A DNA stretch of 64,000 bases from Candidatus Epilinea brevis. Lineage in GTDB: Bacteria; Chloroflexota; Anaerolineae; Epilineales; Epilineaceae. Location: the NCBI GenBank assembly GCA_016710785.1, contig JADJUE010000006.1, positions 206,787 to 270,786 of the forward strand, in the 5' to 3' direction. Below, in pieces: positions 35,755-45,318 of the stretch. The notes under the pieces are model-generated. The model was not told where the DNA came from, did not search any database, and was given only the letters and a program-made list of their open reading frames with translations. Numbering within the stretch: position 1 is the stretch's first letter; every line of letters starts with the position of its first letter. Made by a program: the position numbers and the translations under genes.

Positions 35755-36495
35755 ATGGATCGACCTGCCGCCGCCATCCCCATCATCCAGGTGGAGCATC
35801 TGGCCAAGGACTTCATGCTGGGCAGCCAGCGCGTCCAGGCCCTGGTGGACGGCAACCTGGTGGTCTGGCCCGGCGAGTTCGTGGCCGTGATGGGGCCTTC
35901 CGGCTGCGGCAAGAGCACCCTCCTCAACATGATCGGCGGCTTGGACCGGCCTTCCGGCGGCCGGCTGCGGGTGGATGGGCGGGATGTGGACGGTCTGGAT
36001 GAGAACGCCTTGGCCGACTACCGCCGCCGCTACTGCGGCTTCGTCTTCCAGAGCTTCAACCTGGTGCCCACGATGACCGCGCGCCAGAACGTGGAGTTCC
36101 CGATGGTTTTCGCCCATATCCCGCCGGCGCAGCGGCGGGAGCGCGCCGCCGCCCTGCTGCGCGCCGTGGGCCTGGGGGATCGCATCGAGCACCGCCCACT
36201 GGAGCTCTCCGGCGGCGAGCAGCAGCGGGTGGCCATCGCTCGCGCCTTGGCCAACCGGCCGCGCATCATCCTGGGCGATGAGCCCACCGGCAACCTGGAC
36301 AGCAAGACCGGCGTGGAGGTCATGCGCATCATGGACGGGCTCAACGGCCGCGGCCACACCTTGTTGGTGGTCACCCATGATCCCCGTCTGGCCGAGTACT
36401 GTCACCGGGTGGTGCACATGGAGGATGGCCGGATGCTGCGCGAAGAGCCGGGCGGGCTCACGCGGCCGACCGTGGCGTGGATGCAGGCGGCCTGA
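35755..36495 (+). CDS. ABC transporter ATP-binding protein (MacB/LolD type)
   Basis: The 246-residue ATPase has Walker A GPSGCGKST (47-55), FVFQSFNLVPTMTARQNVEF with the Q-loop and the MacB/LolD-type 'QxFNLxPxxTxxxNVxxP', the signature LSGGEQQRVAIARALANRP, and Walker B IILGDEPTGNLDS. This subfamily powers FtsX-like permeases that act mechanically or export substrates from the outer leaflet. The expected permease is encoded at 40308, beyond the sigma pair and the CARDB-type gene. Together with that secreted protein they form a plausible MacB-like complex. Start: ATG at 35755. No frameshift is seen. Confidence 0.92.
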   Translation: MDRPAAAIPIIQVEHLAKDFMLGSQRVQALVDGNLVVWPGEFVAVMGPSGCGKSTLLNMIGGLDRPSGGRLRVDGRDVDGLDENALADYRRRYCGFVFQSFNLVPTMTARQNVEFPMVFAHIPPAQRRERAAALLRAVGLGDRIEHRPLELSGGEQQRVAIARALANRPRIILGDEPTGNLDSKTGVEVMRIMDGLNGRGHTLLVVTHDPRLAEYCHRVVHMEDGRMLREEPGGLTRPTVAWMQAA

Positions 36496-36567
36496 CGGCC
36501 GGATGCCTGCGGCCTGACGGCCGAATGGGTATGAAAGATTCTCCCCGCCCGGGGCGAACAACCTGAT

Positions 36568-37143
36568 GTGGAAGCCAAACTCCAGGATGCTCCTGCCATG
36601 CCGCAGCGCTTTGTCGCGCTGAAGCCGCCGACCGAGGCGGTGCTCGACCTGCGGATCGCCGCCGTCTTCGAGGCCTTCTACCGCCAGCGTTGGCCACAGA
36701 TACTGGACTTCGCCCGCTTCCGCCTGGCGGGCGAAGGCGAGGCGGAGGACGCGGCCGCCGAGAGCTTCAGCCGCGCCTGGGCCCAGCGCGAGCGCTTCGA
36801 CGCCCGGCGCGGCCCGCCTGAAGCTTGGCTCTTCGGCATCGCCCGCCATGTCGTGCAGGACCACCGCCGTCGACGCCGGCCCACGACGCCCCTGGAGCCG
36901 ACGACAGGCGCGCCGGACGAGGCCATCGAAGCCGTGGACGGCAGCCTGGATTGGACGGGGCTGCGAGAGGCTCTCGGTCAACTGCCGACGGTGGACCAGG
37001 AGATCATCGCCCTGCGCTTCGGAGCCGGACTGGACCACCGAAGCATCGCCACCGCCCTGGGGCAGCGGGAGGGCAACGTGGCCCTCCGACTGCATCGCAG
37101 CCTGCGGCGCCTGCGCCAGCTGTTGGAACGGAGCCTGCCATGA
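36568..37143 (+). CDS. ECF RNA polymerase sigma factor
   Basis: The 191-residue protein has an ECF sigma region 2 (AVFEAFYRQRWPQILDFARF and EGEAEDAAAESFSRAWAQRE) and region 4 (LREALGQLPTVDQEIIALRF then HRSIATALGQREGNVALRLH). The start is GTG 36568, or possibly ATG 36598, which has AGGA at a better distance. The downstream gene overlaps by 4 bp (ATGA) and encodes a membrane protein with anti-sigma layout, so the pair is translationally coupled. It probably regulates its own locus, including the ABC/CARDB genes, but no promoter repeat was identified. Confidence 0.9.
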   Translation: MEAKLQDAPAMPQRFVALKPPTEAVLDLRIAAVFEAFYRQRWPQILDFARFRLAGEGEAEDAAAESFSRAWAQRERFDARRGPPEAWLFGIARHVVQDHRRRRRPTTPLEPTTGAPDEAIEAVDGSLDWTGLREALGQLPTVDQEIIALRFGAGLDHRSIATALGQREGNVALRLHRSLRRLRQLLERSLP

Positions 37144-38087
37144 AGCACCCTGCCCTGAAGCGCCCTGACGCCGAAGCTTTCGCCCGCCGGATCGACGACG
37201 CGATCCACGGCCGCCCGCTCTCCGCCGCGGCCGACGCCGACGAGCGCGCCGACCTGCTCCTGGCCCAGCGCCTGGCCGGCCTGCGCCGGGGCGGTGTCGC
37301 GCCTTCGCGGCCGCCCTGGCTGGACCGGCCGGCCGAGCGGCGGCGGCTGGCCTGGCTGCCCCGATGGCCGTTGGCCTGGCTGCCGGGACTGCGGTTGGCG
37401 CCGGTGCTCTTGGCGCTGGTAGCGGTGCTGGGGCTGGCGCGGCTGGCGACCTTGGGGCGGTGGTCGGATGGGGCTGATGGGACGAATGAGACCGATGGGA
37501 CTTACAGGACGAATGGGACGAATGCGACCGAACCTACGAAGGAACCTGCCGCGACGCCTGCGACCGACCGGCCGCTGACGCCCATCGGCAGCTTGCCGGC
37601 CGGGGCGCCTGCGACTGAGACCGCCTTGTCCTATGGGTCCCATTCGTCCCATGGGTCCCATCCTCAAGCCTCATCGACCCATCATCCCACGACCCACCCG
37701 CCCACGACCCACCCGCCCACCGAAACGCCGCACCATCCGACGGCCGAGCCGCCGACGGATCCGCCGCCGCATCCCACGGCGCCGCATCACGCCACGGCCG
37801 AGCCGCCGACGGATCCGCCGCCGCATCCCACGGCGCCGCACCATCCGACGGCCGAGCCGCCGACGGATCCGCCGCCGCATCCCACGGCGCCGCACCATCC
37901 GACGGCCGAGCTGCCGACGGACCCGCCGCCGCATCCCACGGTGCCGCACCATCCGACGGCCGAGCCGCCGACGGATCCGCCGCCGCATCCCACGGCGCCG
38001 CACCATCCGACGGCCGAGTTGCCGACGGATCCGCCGCCGCATCCTACGGCGCCGCATCCCAGTCCTGTGCCGCCTCTGGCCGGTTGA
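37140..38087 (+). CDS. anti-sigma-factor-like membrane protein with six 18-aa His/Pro repeats outside
   Basis: The 315-residue protein has a cytoplasmic N-terminus (about residues 1-83: AEAFARRIDDAIHGRPLSAA, DERADLLLAQRLAGLR), one membrane segment (about 84-106, LRLAPVLLALVAVLGLARLA) and an external low-complexity domain. That domain has Thr/Asn/Gly-rich (TDGTYRTNGTNAT) and Ser/His-rich (YGSHSSHGSHP) parts. Six copies of the 18-residue unit HHPTAEPPTDPPPHPTAP follow (residues 198-305). No HxxxCxxC zinc motif is present, so it is not a ZAS-type anti-sigma. It overlaps the sigma gene by 4 bp. The His-rich repeats could bind metal or cell wall; that is inference. Confidence 0.7.
   Translation: MKHPALKRPDAEAFARRIDDAIHGRPLSAAADADERADLLLAQRLAGLRRGGVAPSRPPWLDRPAERRRLAWLPRWPLAWLPGLRLAPVLLALVAVLGLARLATLGRWSDGADGTNETDGTYRTNGTNATEPTKEPAATPATDRPLTPIGSLPAGAPATETALSYGSHSSHGSHPQASSTHHPTTHPPTTHPPTETPHHPTAEPPTDPPPHPTAPHHATAEPPTDPPPHPTAPHHPTAEPPTDPPPHPTAPHHPTAELPTDPPPHPTVPHHPTAEPPTDPPPHPTAPHHPTAELPTDPPPHPTAPHPSPVPPLAG
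37468..37662 (+). repeat. two inverted blocks of 9-nt GGGACGAAT-type repeats
   Basis: Block one (37468-37530) has GGGACGAAT-like units and block two (37627-37662) has their reverse complement. ATGGGACGAATG (37513-37524) and CATTCGTCCCAT (37641-37652) match perfectly, so the blocks could form a large hairpin. Both are translated in the anti-sigma-like gene. Confidence 0.7.
37731..38054 (+). repeat. 54-bp minisatellite, six exact-length copies
   Basis: Units begin at 37731, 37785, 37839, 37893, 37947 and 38001. They differ only by a few substitutions (for example Glu-Pro versus Glu-Leu, His-Pro versus His-Ala) and keep the frame. Confidence 0.95.
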
Positions 38088-38167
38088 TCGCCGGCTGCGG
38101 CGCGCTTGGACCGGGTGGGTCGCGGGCCGGGTTCGGGTCGGCGACGGGCGCCGCCGCCGTCCTGGCG

Positions 38168-38173
38168 TATACT
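38168..38173 (+). promoter_or_regulatory. TATACT -10 candidate before CARDB-type gene
   Basis: TATACT lies 62 bp before the ATG at 38236, after the stop of the anti-sigma-like gene. It suggests separate transcription of the downstream genes. No clear -35. Confidence 0.4.
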
Positions 38174-38235
38174 TCGAGCTCGATCATCGGTCGGCCGCGC
38201 CAAGGTGGCCGACCAAGCCCCAGGGGAAGCCCGTC

Positions 38236-40182
38236 ATGGATCGCAGTAGCATGTGGCGCCGCACCGTTCGTCGGACCGCCGGGCTGTTGGCCTTGGCCAT
38301 CGGCATCTGGGGTGCGGGCGCTGTCCGCGCCCAGACGCCCGCCCAGCCGGAGCAGACGGTTGAGCCCCTGCAGGCCACGCCGACCGCCGCCCGCACGGGG
38401 CCGCCTCCTGCTACCGCGACCCTTGCGGCCACCCTGCCGGCGACGCCCCCGAGCACCTTGCCGGCCACCGTCGGTACCCCCGCCCCCGGCACCGCCGCTC
38501 CAGGAGCCACCGCCAAGCCGAGCGAGGCGGCGGAGACCTTGCCCAACGAAGAGCGGCCCATCATCATCCTGGACCGCTACGACGTGGAGCCCGGCGCGCC
38601 CCTGGCCGGACAGACCTTCCGCCTGAAGCTCAAGCTGCGCAACAAGGGCGAGCATCTGGCGGAGAATGTGCGGGTGAGCCTGGCCTCGAGCACCTTCCTG
38701 CCGGTGAACGAGGGCAGCCTGGTCTACAGCAACGCCATCGATGAGGGCGACAGCGACAGCATCGAGACCGATCTGCGCGTGGCCGCCGACGCCAAGGCGG
38801 GCAGTCATCCCATCACCGTGGGCCTGCGCTGGGACGACAGCTGGGGCGGCACCTACTCCGACGAGGTGACCATCGGCATCGAGGTGGGCGGCAGCGGCGC
38901 GGCGCGGCCGATCCTGGCGGTAACCGGCACCCGCCTGCCGGGCCGGGTCGTGCCGGGCATCCCCTTCACCCTGCAGCTGGACCTGCTCAACACCGGCGGC
39001 AAGGAAGCGCGGGCGGTCAACGTGGCGCCCACCCAGGGCGCCCTGGCCCTGGTCGGTGGCGCCGGTTCGCTGGTCAACATCGCTCCGGGCGCCTCGGCCA
39101 CCATCACAGTACGCCTGGTGGCCGCGCAGGTGCAGGTGCCGGGGGCTACCAGCCAGACCATCGAACTGCGCTACGACTCGCCGGAAGGCGAGCATTTCGC
39201 CGATCCGCAGCCCCTCGGCCTCAGCATCTCCGGCGATGCCGCCACCGGTCCCCTGCCCTTGATCACCGCCTACCGCCTCAACGGCAAGGAGAACGCCGAG
39301 ATCCATCCCGGCGAAACCTTCAGCCTGGAGCTGGACCTGGTCAACGCCGGGGCCGGCGCGGCGCAGCAGACGCGGATGGTCCTGGGCGCGGGCGGCGCCG
39401 GGTCCGGCGCGGGCAGCGCGGCCGGCGCTTCCGCCGGAGCGGCGAGCCTGGGGGTCTTCGCTCCCGTGGGCACCAGCAACGTGCGCTTCCTGGACCGCAT
39501 GCCCGCCGGTCAAGCCCGCACCGAGACCATGAGCCTGGTGGTGGATGGCGCGGCCAAGCCGGGGGTCTACACCCTGGAGGTGGGCTTCCAGTTCGTGGAT
39601 GCCGACGGCGAGGCGCAGAGCGCCAGCTCGGTGGTCAGCATCCTGGTCAGCCGCAAGCTCAACCTGGTCATCAACCCCGTCCAGGTGGTCACCTCCACCC
39701 TGACCGGACAGCCGATGTCCTTCGTCGTCGACATCGTCAACCAGGGCAGCAGCACCGTCAACCTGGGCAACGCCGAGGTGCTGACCGACGGCCACTTCGC
39801 GCTGGGCTTGACCACACCGCAGTACATCGGTCAGCTGGACGCCGCCGGCTTCTACACCCTGCAGGCGGACCTCGCGCCCACGAGGGCCGGCAAGGCCGAG
39901 GTGACGGTACGGGTGCATTACCAGGACGACTTCAACCGCGAGCAGACCCTGGAACGGGTCTTCCCGGTGCTGGTCGAGGCGCCAGAGAAGGCGCCGGTGG
40001 ATCCGGAGACCCTGCAGCCGCGCCTGGAAGAAGGCCCCTTGGTGCTCCGGATCCTGAAAGGCCTGCTGGGCCTGGGCGCCTCGCCGAAGCTCGTCATTCC
40101 TGAGGGTCCGCCGGCCGGCGACGGCGACGCGCCGCTGGAAGCGCCGCCGGATGGGGCCATCATGATCGCACCGCAGGGCTGA
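38236..40182 (+). CDS. secreted CARDB/COG1361-type beta-sandwich protein
   Basis: The 648-residue protein has a signal peptide (RRTVRRTAGLLALAIGIWGA then GAVRAQ), a PT/AT-rich linker and three to four Ig-like beta-sandwich domains: PIIILDRYDVEPGAPLAGQT, PILAVTGTRLPGRVVPGIPF, PLITAYRLNGKENAEIHPGE and LNLVINPVQVVTSTLTGQPM. Each has the 'L.LRN.G....NV.V.L' pattern of CARDB/COG1361 S-layer-type repeats. The start ATG at 38236 has AGGGGA 8 nt upstream. It lies between an ABC ATPase gene and an FtsX-like permease gene, an order seen in Chloroflexota. It may be the external partner of a MacB-like complex. No frameshift. Confidence 0.78.
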   Translation: MDRSSMWRRTVRRTAGLLALAIGIWGAGAVRAQTPAQPEQTVEPLQATPTAARTGPPPATATLAATLPATPPSTLPATVGTPAPGTAAPGATAKPSEAAETLPNEERPIIILDRYDVEPGAPLAGQTFRLKLKLRNKGEHLAENVRVSLASSTFLPVNEGSLVYSNAIDEGDSDSIETDLRVAADAKAGSHPITVGLRWDDSWGGTYSDEVTIGIEVGGSGAARPILAVTGTRLPGRVVPGIPFTLQLDLLNTGGKEARAVNVAPTQGALALVGGAGSLVNIAPGASATITVRLVAAQVQVPGATSQTIELRYDSPEGEHFADPQPLGLSISGDAATGPLPLITAYRLNGKENAEIHPGETFSLELDLVNAGAGAAQQTRMVLGAGGAGSGAGSAAGASAGAASLGVFAPVGTSNVRFLDRMPAGQARTETMSLVVDGAAKPGVYTLEVGFQFVDADGEAQSASSVVSILVSRKLNLVINPVQVVTSTLTGQPMSFVVDIVNQGSSTVNLGNAEVLTDGHFALGLTTPQYIGQLDAAGFYTLQADLAPTRAGKAEVTVRVHYQDDFNREQTLERVFPVLVEAPEKAPVDPETLQPRLEEGPLVLRILKGLLGLGASPKLVIPEGPPAGDGDAPLEAPPDGAIMIAPQG

Positions 40183-40307
40183 CGGCCGGCGCCGGCCGCA
40201 GACTGCCGTGCTCCGGCCGTCACCGGCCGTTGGTCGTCCGTCTTCCGCCCGCCGCCTTCCGTCCGCCTTCCCGCTGCCGCTTCCGCCCGCTAGGACCTGC
40301 TTCCCCA

Positions 40308-41664
40308 ATGTCCGCCCGTGATGTGCTCCGCCTGGCCTGGGCCAACCTCAACCGCATGCGCGCCCGCGTGGCGCTCACCTGCATCGGGGTGATCATCGGC
40401 ACGGTGGCCATCATCATCCTGATCTCCCTGGGCGTGGGCCTGCAGACCAGCGCGGAAGCGTCCTTCGGCAATGTGGGGGACCTGACCGTCATCCAGGTCA
40501 ACGCCTTTGGGGGCGGCATGGGCGCGGTGTCCGTTCGGTCCTCCGGCAGTTCGTCCAGCGATGAGCAGGGCAAGCTGGACCAGGCGGCCTTGGACGACAT
40601 CCGCGCCCTGCCGCATGTCGTGGCCGCGACGCCCATCCTCAGCCTGCAGGGCGGGGTGGAGGTGAAGGTGGGCCAGGTGCGGGCGGACTTCGCCTGGCCG
40701 CGAGGGGTGGAGGCCAAGGCGCCGGAGCAGCTGGGCTGGAAGGTGGAGGACGGCGTGGCCGGCCTGGCGCCGGGGCAGATGCTGGTGGGCAAGGGCATCT
40801 TCGACGGCGGCGGGGGGATGCGCTTCGGCCCCGGCGGCCCGATGCAGGTCAGCGACAGCCGCGACGCCGACCCGCGCAACAAGCCGCCTGAGAAGCTGGT
40901 GGGCCGCACGGCCACCCTGAAGCTGACGAAGTCCGACGACGAGGGCAAGGAGATCGTGCGGTCGGAGCGGCTGCGCATCGTGGGGGTGCTCGAGAGCGAC
41001 AACGAGAGTACCTCGGCCTACATCAGCCTGAAAGATGCCGACGACTACAACCGCTGGTTCACGGGCAAGGCCCGCAACACCCGCGACGGCTTCCAGGAAG
41101 GCCTGGTGAAGGTCGACAGCCGCGAAGCGGTGAAGGAGGTCCAGGACGCCATCAAGGGCATGGGGCTCTCCACCTTCTCGATGCAGGAGATCCTCAGCAG
41201 CATGAACCAGGTCTTCGTGATCATGCAGGCCATCCTGGGCGGCGTGGGGGCCATCGCCCTTCTGGTAGCGGCCATCGGCATCGCCAACACCATGACCATG
41301 GCCATCTTCGAACGCACCAAGGAGATCGGCATCATGAAGGCCCTGGGGGCCACCAACAACGACGTGCTGCGCATCTTCCTGACGGAGGCGGGGGCCATCG
41401 GCCTCTTGGGCGGCCTGGTGGGCACCGCGTCCGGCTGGGGGCTGGGCAAGGTCATCGACTTCATCGTGCGCCAGTACGCCCAGTCGCAGCAGGCCCAGGG
41501 CGGCGGCTCAGCGGACCAGCCGGTGATGCATTACGTGATCTCGCCGCTGTGGCTGCTGGGCTTCGCCCCTCTGCTTCGCTACCCTGATCGGCCTGATGAG
41601 CGGCGCCTATCCCGCCTTGCGCGCCGCCAGCATGAAGCCGCTGAAGGCCTTGCGCACCGATTGA
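40308..41664 (+). CDS. ABC transporter permease, MacB/FtsX family, C-terminal frameshift
   Basis: The protein has a first membrane helix (RARVALTCIGVIIGTVAIII), a large periplasm-side MacB_PCD-like domain (ASFGNVGDLTVIQVNAFGGG; RIVGVLESDNESTSAYISLK) and C-terminal helices. FtsX signatures are ILGGVGAIALLVAAIGIANT and MAIFERTKEIGIMKALGATN. One extra C in a run near 41568 shifts the frame; the corrected end reads FATLIGLMSGAYPALRAASM then KPLKALRTD, the family C-terminus, with a stop at 41664. It should pair with the ATPase encoded at 35755. The start is ATG 40308; no strong ribosome site is seen. Confidence 0.9.
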
Positions 41665-41689
41665 ACCGACCTCGCGAAAGGACTTCTCC

Positions 41690-42110
41690 ATGTCGCAACT
41701 GAAGACCGTCCCCAACGACGCCAGCGTGGACGCCTTCCTCGCCGGCGTGGACGGGCGCCGGGCAGGACTGCCTGACCTTGATGGATCTCATGCGCGAGGC
41801 GACGGGCGAGGAGCCGCGCATGTGGGGTGAGGCCATCGTCGGCTTCGGCAGCTACCGTTACCGCTACGCCAGCGGCCGCGAGGGCGACTGGTTCCTGGCC
41901 GGCTTCTCGCCCCGCAAGCAGAACCTGACGCTGTACCTCATGGGCGGATTCCAGGGCTACCCCGAGCTGTTGGCCGCCCTGGGCAGGCACAGCACCGGGC
42001 AATCCTGCCTCTACGTCAAGTCTTTGGCGGACGTGGACATGGACCGACTGCGCGCGCTGGTGCAGGCCTCGGTGGCTCACATGCGCGCGGCCTACCCGAC
42101 GACGGCATGA
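41690..42110 (+). CDS. DUF1801-family protein, frameshifted
   Basis: This is a small cytoplasmic protein of about 139 residues. The start ATG at 41690 (AAAGGA 8 nt upstream) gives SQLKTVPNDASVDAFLAGVD. One extra G near 41761 shifts the frame, after which DCLTLMDLMREATGEEPRMW, YASGREGDWFLAGFSPRKQN and SCLYVKSLADVDMDRLRALV follow to the stop at 42110. The RMWG...IVGFGSYRY and FSPRKQNLTLYL blocks are those of the DUF1801/YdhG-like family, of unknown function. It overlaps the next gene by 4 bp. Confidence 0.8.
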
Positions 42111-42591
42111 GCGCGCCCGCCATCGACCCGCGCGTCGACATCGGCCACGTCCACCTGAAGGTGGCGGATCTGGACCGCGCCCTGGCCTTCTACCAGGGCG
42201 TGCTGGGCTTCGCCTTGACCCAGCGCATGGGACGCGGGGCCGCCTTCCTCAGCGCCGGCGGCTACCACCACCACATCGGCTTGAACACCTGGGAGAGCGC
42301 CGGCGGCTCGCCGCCGCCCCAGGGCAGCACGGGACTCTACCACCTGGCCATCCGCTATCCGGATCGCCCCAGCCTGGCCGACGCGCTGCGGCGTCCGGCC
42401 GCCGGCGTCCCCTGGAAGGCGCCTCCGACCATGGGGTCAGCGAGGCCCTCTACCTGCGGGATCCGGACGGCAACGGCGTGGAGCTGTACCGCGACCGCCC
42501 GGTCGCCGACTGGCCGCGCGATGCCTCAGGCGAACTGATGATGGTGTCGGACGCGCTGGATCTGCGGGCGCTGCTGGCGGAGGCGCAGTAG
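42107..42591 (+). CDS. VOC-family (glyoxalase/bleomycin-resistance fold) protein, frameshifted
   Basis: The first half has RVDIGHVHLKVADLDRALAF, YQGVLGFALTQRMG and GGYHHHIGLNTWESAGG. The likely metal ligands are His in GHVHL and in HHIG, and Glu in the last block. The frame changes near 42412; the second half then reads SEALYLRDPDGNGVELYRDR and continues to a TAG at 42591. This is the catechol-2,3-dioxygenase/CatE-like VOC layout of about 160 residues. The substrate is unknown. It starts at an ATG overlapping the stop of the DUF1801 gene. Its end overlaps the end of a minus-strand gene by about 66 bp. Confidence 0.82.
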
Positions 42592-44897
42592 GGGCACCGG
42601 CGTATCCGTCGGTGGCGCCGGGGTGGCGGTGGCGGGCGCCGGGGTATCCGTGACGGTGGGCTGGGTGGTGGCGGTGGGCACAGCCGTCGCCGTGTCCGTG
42701 GGGCTGGGGATGGCTGTCGCGGTGTCCGTGGGCGTCGGGGTTGGGGTGACGCGCCGTCGCGGTGGGTGAAGGCGTGAAGGTGGCGGTGGACGTCGCGGTT
42801 GCGGTGGGTGAAGGCGTGAAGGTCGCCGTCACAGTCGCCGTGGCCGTCGCGGTCGCCGTGGGCGAAGGTGTGATCGTGGCTGTGGCCGTCGCCGTCGCCG
42901 TGGGCGAAGGCGTGATCGTCGGCGTGGGGGTGATGGTGGGGGTGGGGGTGGGGGTATGGGTGGGCCGGTAGGGCACGCCGGGGCAGCGGGCCTCGTAGAA
43001 GATGGGCGCGAAGCCGAAGCTGTCGTCCAGGATGGGAAAGCCGGTGGAGGCCGCGGATTCGTCGCCGGGCACCTGCTCGCCCAACAAGGTCCCGCTGCGC
43101 TCGATGGTCACCACACCCAGGCCCACGGCATTGGCCTGCCCCCGACCGCTGGCGGATTCATGTTCCCCAGTAGACGGCGCTGACCACGGCGGAGCCCTTG
43201 AAGCCTTGGGGCAGGGTGCCGCGCTGGTCCAGGTTGAGGTAGGTCACCTGTTGGCTGCTCAGCTTCTCGCATTCGTAGTCGAGAAGCCCGTTCTGGTCGA
43301 AGACGAAGATGGCGAAGTCGGTGAAGCCCGGACGGGCCACCAGGTTCTGCACCGCCAGCTCGCTGGTCAGACCGCTGTAGAAGCGGTCCTTGTTGAAGGA
43401 GGGGATGCCGATGACCCCCTACGCAGCCCGGGCCGGGACAGCGGCAGCATTCGCGCGGCGGCCCCACCTGCCAGTCGAAGGCCTCCACCTCCGGCAGCAG
43501 GTTGTAGGCCACGGCCTCCACGGTCTCGGTGCGCGCGGGGTCGCTGTACTTGAGGAGCACCATCACGGCCTGGATGTCGGCGGGATCGACGGGCGGGCTG
43601 CCGGGCTTGAAGTAGCCCTGGCTCTCCACCCGCACCGAGCCGGTCCAGTTGCCGGGCAGGTTGGCCAGGACGGGCAGGAAGAAGGTCTGCGAGCCGCGGG
43701 GCAGATCCAGTCCACCACCACGGCGTCGATGTCCCCGCCGCGGTCCATGAAGTACACCTTGACCTTGGCGGCGTAGACCGGGTTCAGGTTCATCACCTGC
43801 ACCGAGGCGTCCCAGCCCTGGTACGCGCCAGGACAGAGGGCCGTAGGCCACCCGACTGCCGCTCTTGAAGCTGGGCGGTCCGCCGGGGCCGAAGTTGAGC
43901 TCCACCGGCACGGAGCTGTAGCTGGTGAGAATGTCCCGCCCGGCGGTGTCGACGACGACGGCCAGGGGCTCGGATCCGCGGATCCAGGCGGAGCCCTGCC
44001 AGCCGGGGCCGATGCAGTCGGCGGCGTCATAGGCGTAGGTCTCGCCGGGGGCCAGCTGCAGGATGTCGCAGATGCGGTCGCGCAGGCAGTCGTCCTGGCG
44101 TCGGAACCAGATCTCCACGGAGCTGCATTCCAGGCCGGCGTTCTGGATGTAGACCCAGCTGCTCAGGTCGGCCCAGTCGCCGATGAGGTAGGGCGCGTAG
44201 TAGGCGTAGCCGCCGAATACGGGATCGTTCTGGCCCAGCATGTAGCCGGTCAAGCCGCTGTAGGAGGCCACCACCTCGGCGCCGGGGGTCACGTCGCCGG
44301 GGCAGCGGCGCAGCACCTCGATGCCCAGGGCGAGCCCCAGGCCAGGCGCATGGGGATGCCGGCGTAGTCGCCGCCCTCGGTGTAGGCCTTCTTGAAGCGG
44401 CGGTAGTCGTTGTTGTCGTCCACGGCCTGCAGCAGCAGGCGCTCGCACATGTAATCGGCCACCACGTCGTCGAAGCCCAGTTTCACGGCCAGGCCCAGCT
44501 CGCCCAGCTGCCGCGCGGTGAAGCTGAAGGCGACGCCGCTGCGGGCGCCCACGGGGATCTGCGCGCTCTGGAAGTTCCACGCCGAGCCGGGCTTGAGCAG
44601 GCCGGAGCATTCCACCTTGAGCGGCCCGGCGGCCTGGGCGGACAGGCGCCGGTGTCGCCCCATACGAGCAGGATGACCTTGCTGGGGTGCTCCCCAGGTT
44701 CTGGGCCTCGATGACGGTCTGGCAGCTCAGGTCGCGGCCCAGGGTGCCCAGCACGGGCAGGTGCACGCTGCGGCCGAGGCCGCCGGGCGGCCTCGACGCG
44801 ATGCGGGCGCAGGGCGATGATGGCGGCGAGGGCGAGAGGCGAGGGCGAAGGCCGGGACGAGCGTCGGCGGCCCGGCACGACGGCGGCCGGCCGTCAT
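42526..44897 (-). CDS. large secreted surface protein with PT-rich C-terminus, at least six frameshifts
   Basis: No single frame covers this gene, but successive frames give a consistent protein. It starts with a likely signal region (PLALAAIIALRPHRVEA), then LGTLGRDLSCQTVIEAQNLG, HPSKVILLVWGDTGACPP, LKVECSGLLKPGSAWNFQSA, EVVASYSGLTGYMLGQNDPV, VEIWFRRQDDCLRDRICDIL, TFFLPVLANLPGNWTGSVRV, GFTDFAIFVFDQNGLLDYEC and FPILDDSFGFAPIFYEARCP. A TPTPTPTITPTPTITPSPTA-type stalk ends near 42526. The repeated AQNLG.../LANLPGNW elements resemble Chloroflexota surface proteins with 'IQNPG' motifs. The 5' end is uncertain (44897 or 45048). The number of breaks could mean a real pseudogene, but neighbours show similar errors. 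Confidence 0.6.
42600..42970 (-). repeat. PT-stalk microsatellite
   Basis: On the minus strand this encodes Thr-Pro/Thr-Ala units (TATATATITPSPTA and similar), with one frame break near 42755. Repeats of 30-60 nt such as GGTGGGTGAAGGCGTGAAGG on the plus strand are visible. Confidence 0.8.
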
Positions 44898-45318
44898 CCA
44901 GCGGGCGCCGTCGGCGGATGGCGCTGGCCGGTCGCTGATCGGTGGGCAGCCGCAGCGCCTGCCCGGCGCCGAGGCGCGAGCAGGGCGGACGAGCCGCTAT
45001 CCGGGCCGCCCGGGAGACGATCGGGGGACGGCGGAGGGGGAGGTTCATGCCAATAGGGAACGGGCCAGCCGAATGCCGGGGAGCGGCCGTGGGACAGGCG
45101 TGGCCGCGCTCGGATGCATGAGAACGTGGACCGGGGGCGATCTGCTACGGTGGATCGTCCCTCGGCACCGGAAAAGTCGCCGCGGCGGGGGAGCCCGGGA
45201 CCAGACTCCCGGCCGCAGCGCGGAAGGTCGCCGGGACCCGGCGGATGGGCGCTGGCGAGGGCGGGGTCCTATATTGGTCTGCGCCATTGGCGCGAGCCAG
45301 CAAGGAGGAGGATCTACC
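44898..45318. other. intergenic stretch without a supported gene
   Basis: This 421-bp stretch shows no conserved reading frame. The 5' part could still be coding if the surface protein starts at 45048. TATATT at 45270-45275 may be the -10 element of the small gene that follows. Confidence 0.4.

Noticed and set aside
37731..38054. Possible CRISPR array (regular 54-bp repeats)
   Set aside because: There are no distinct spacers; the units are contiguous and translated in frame.
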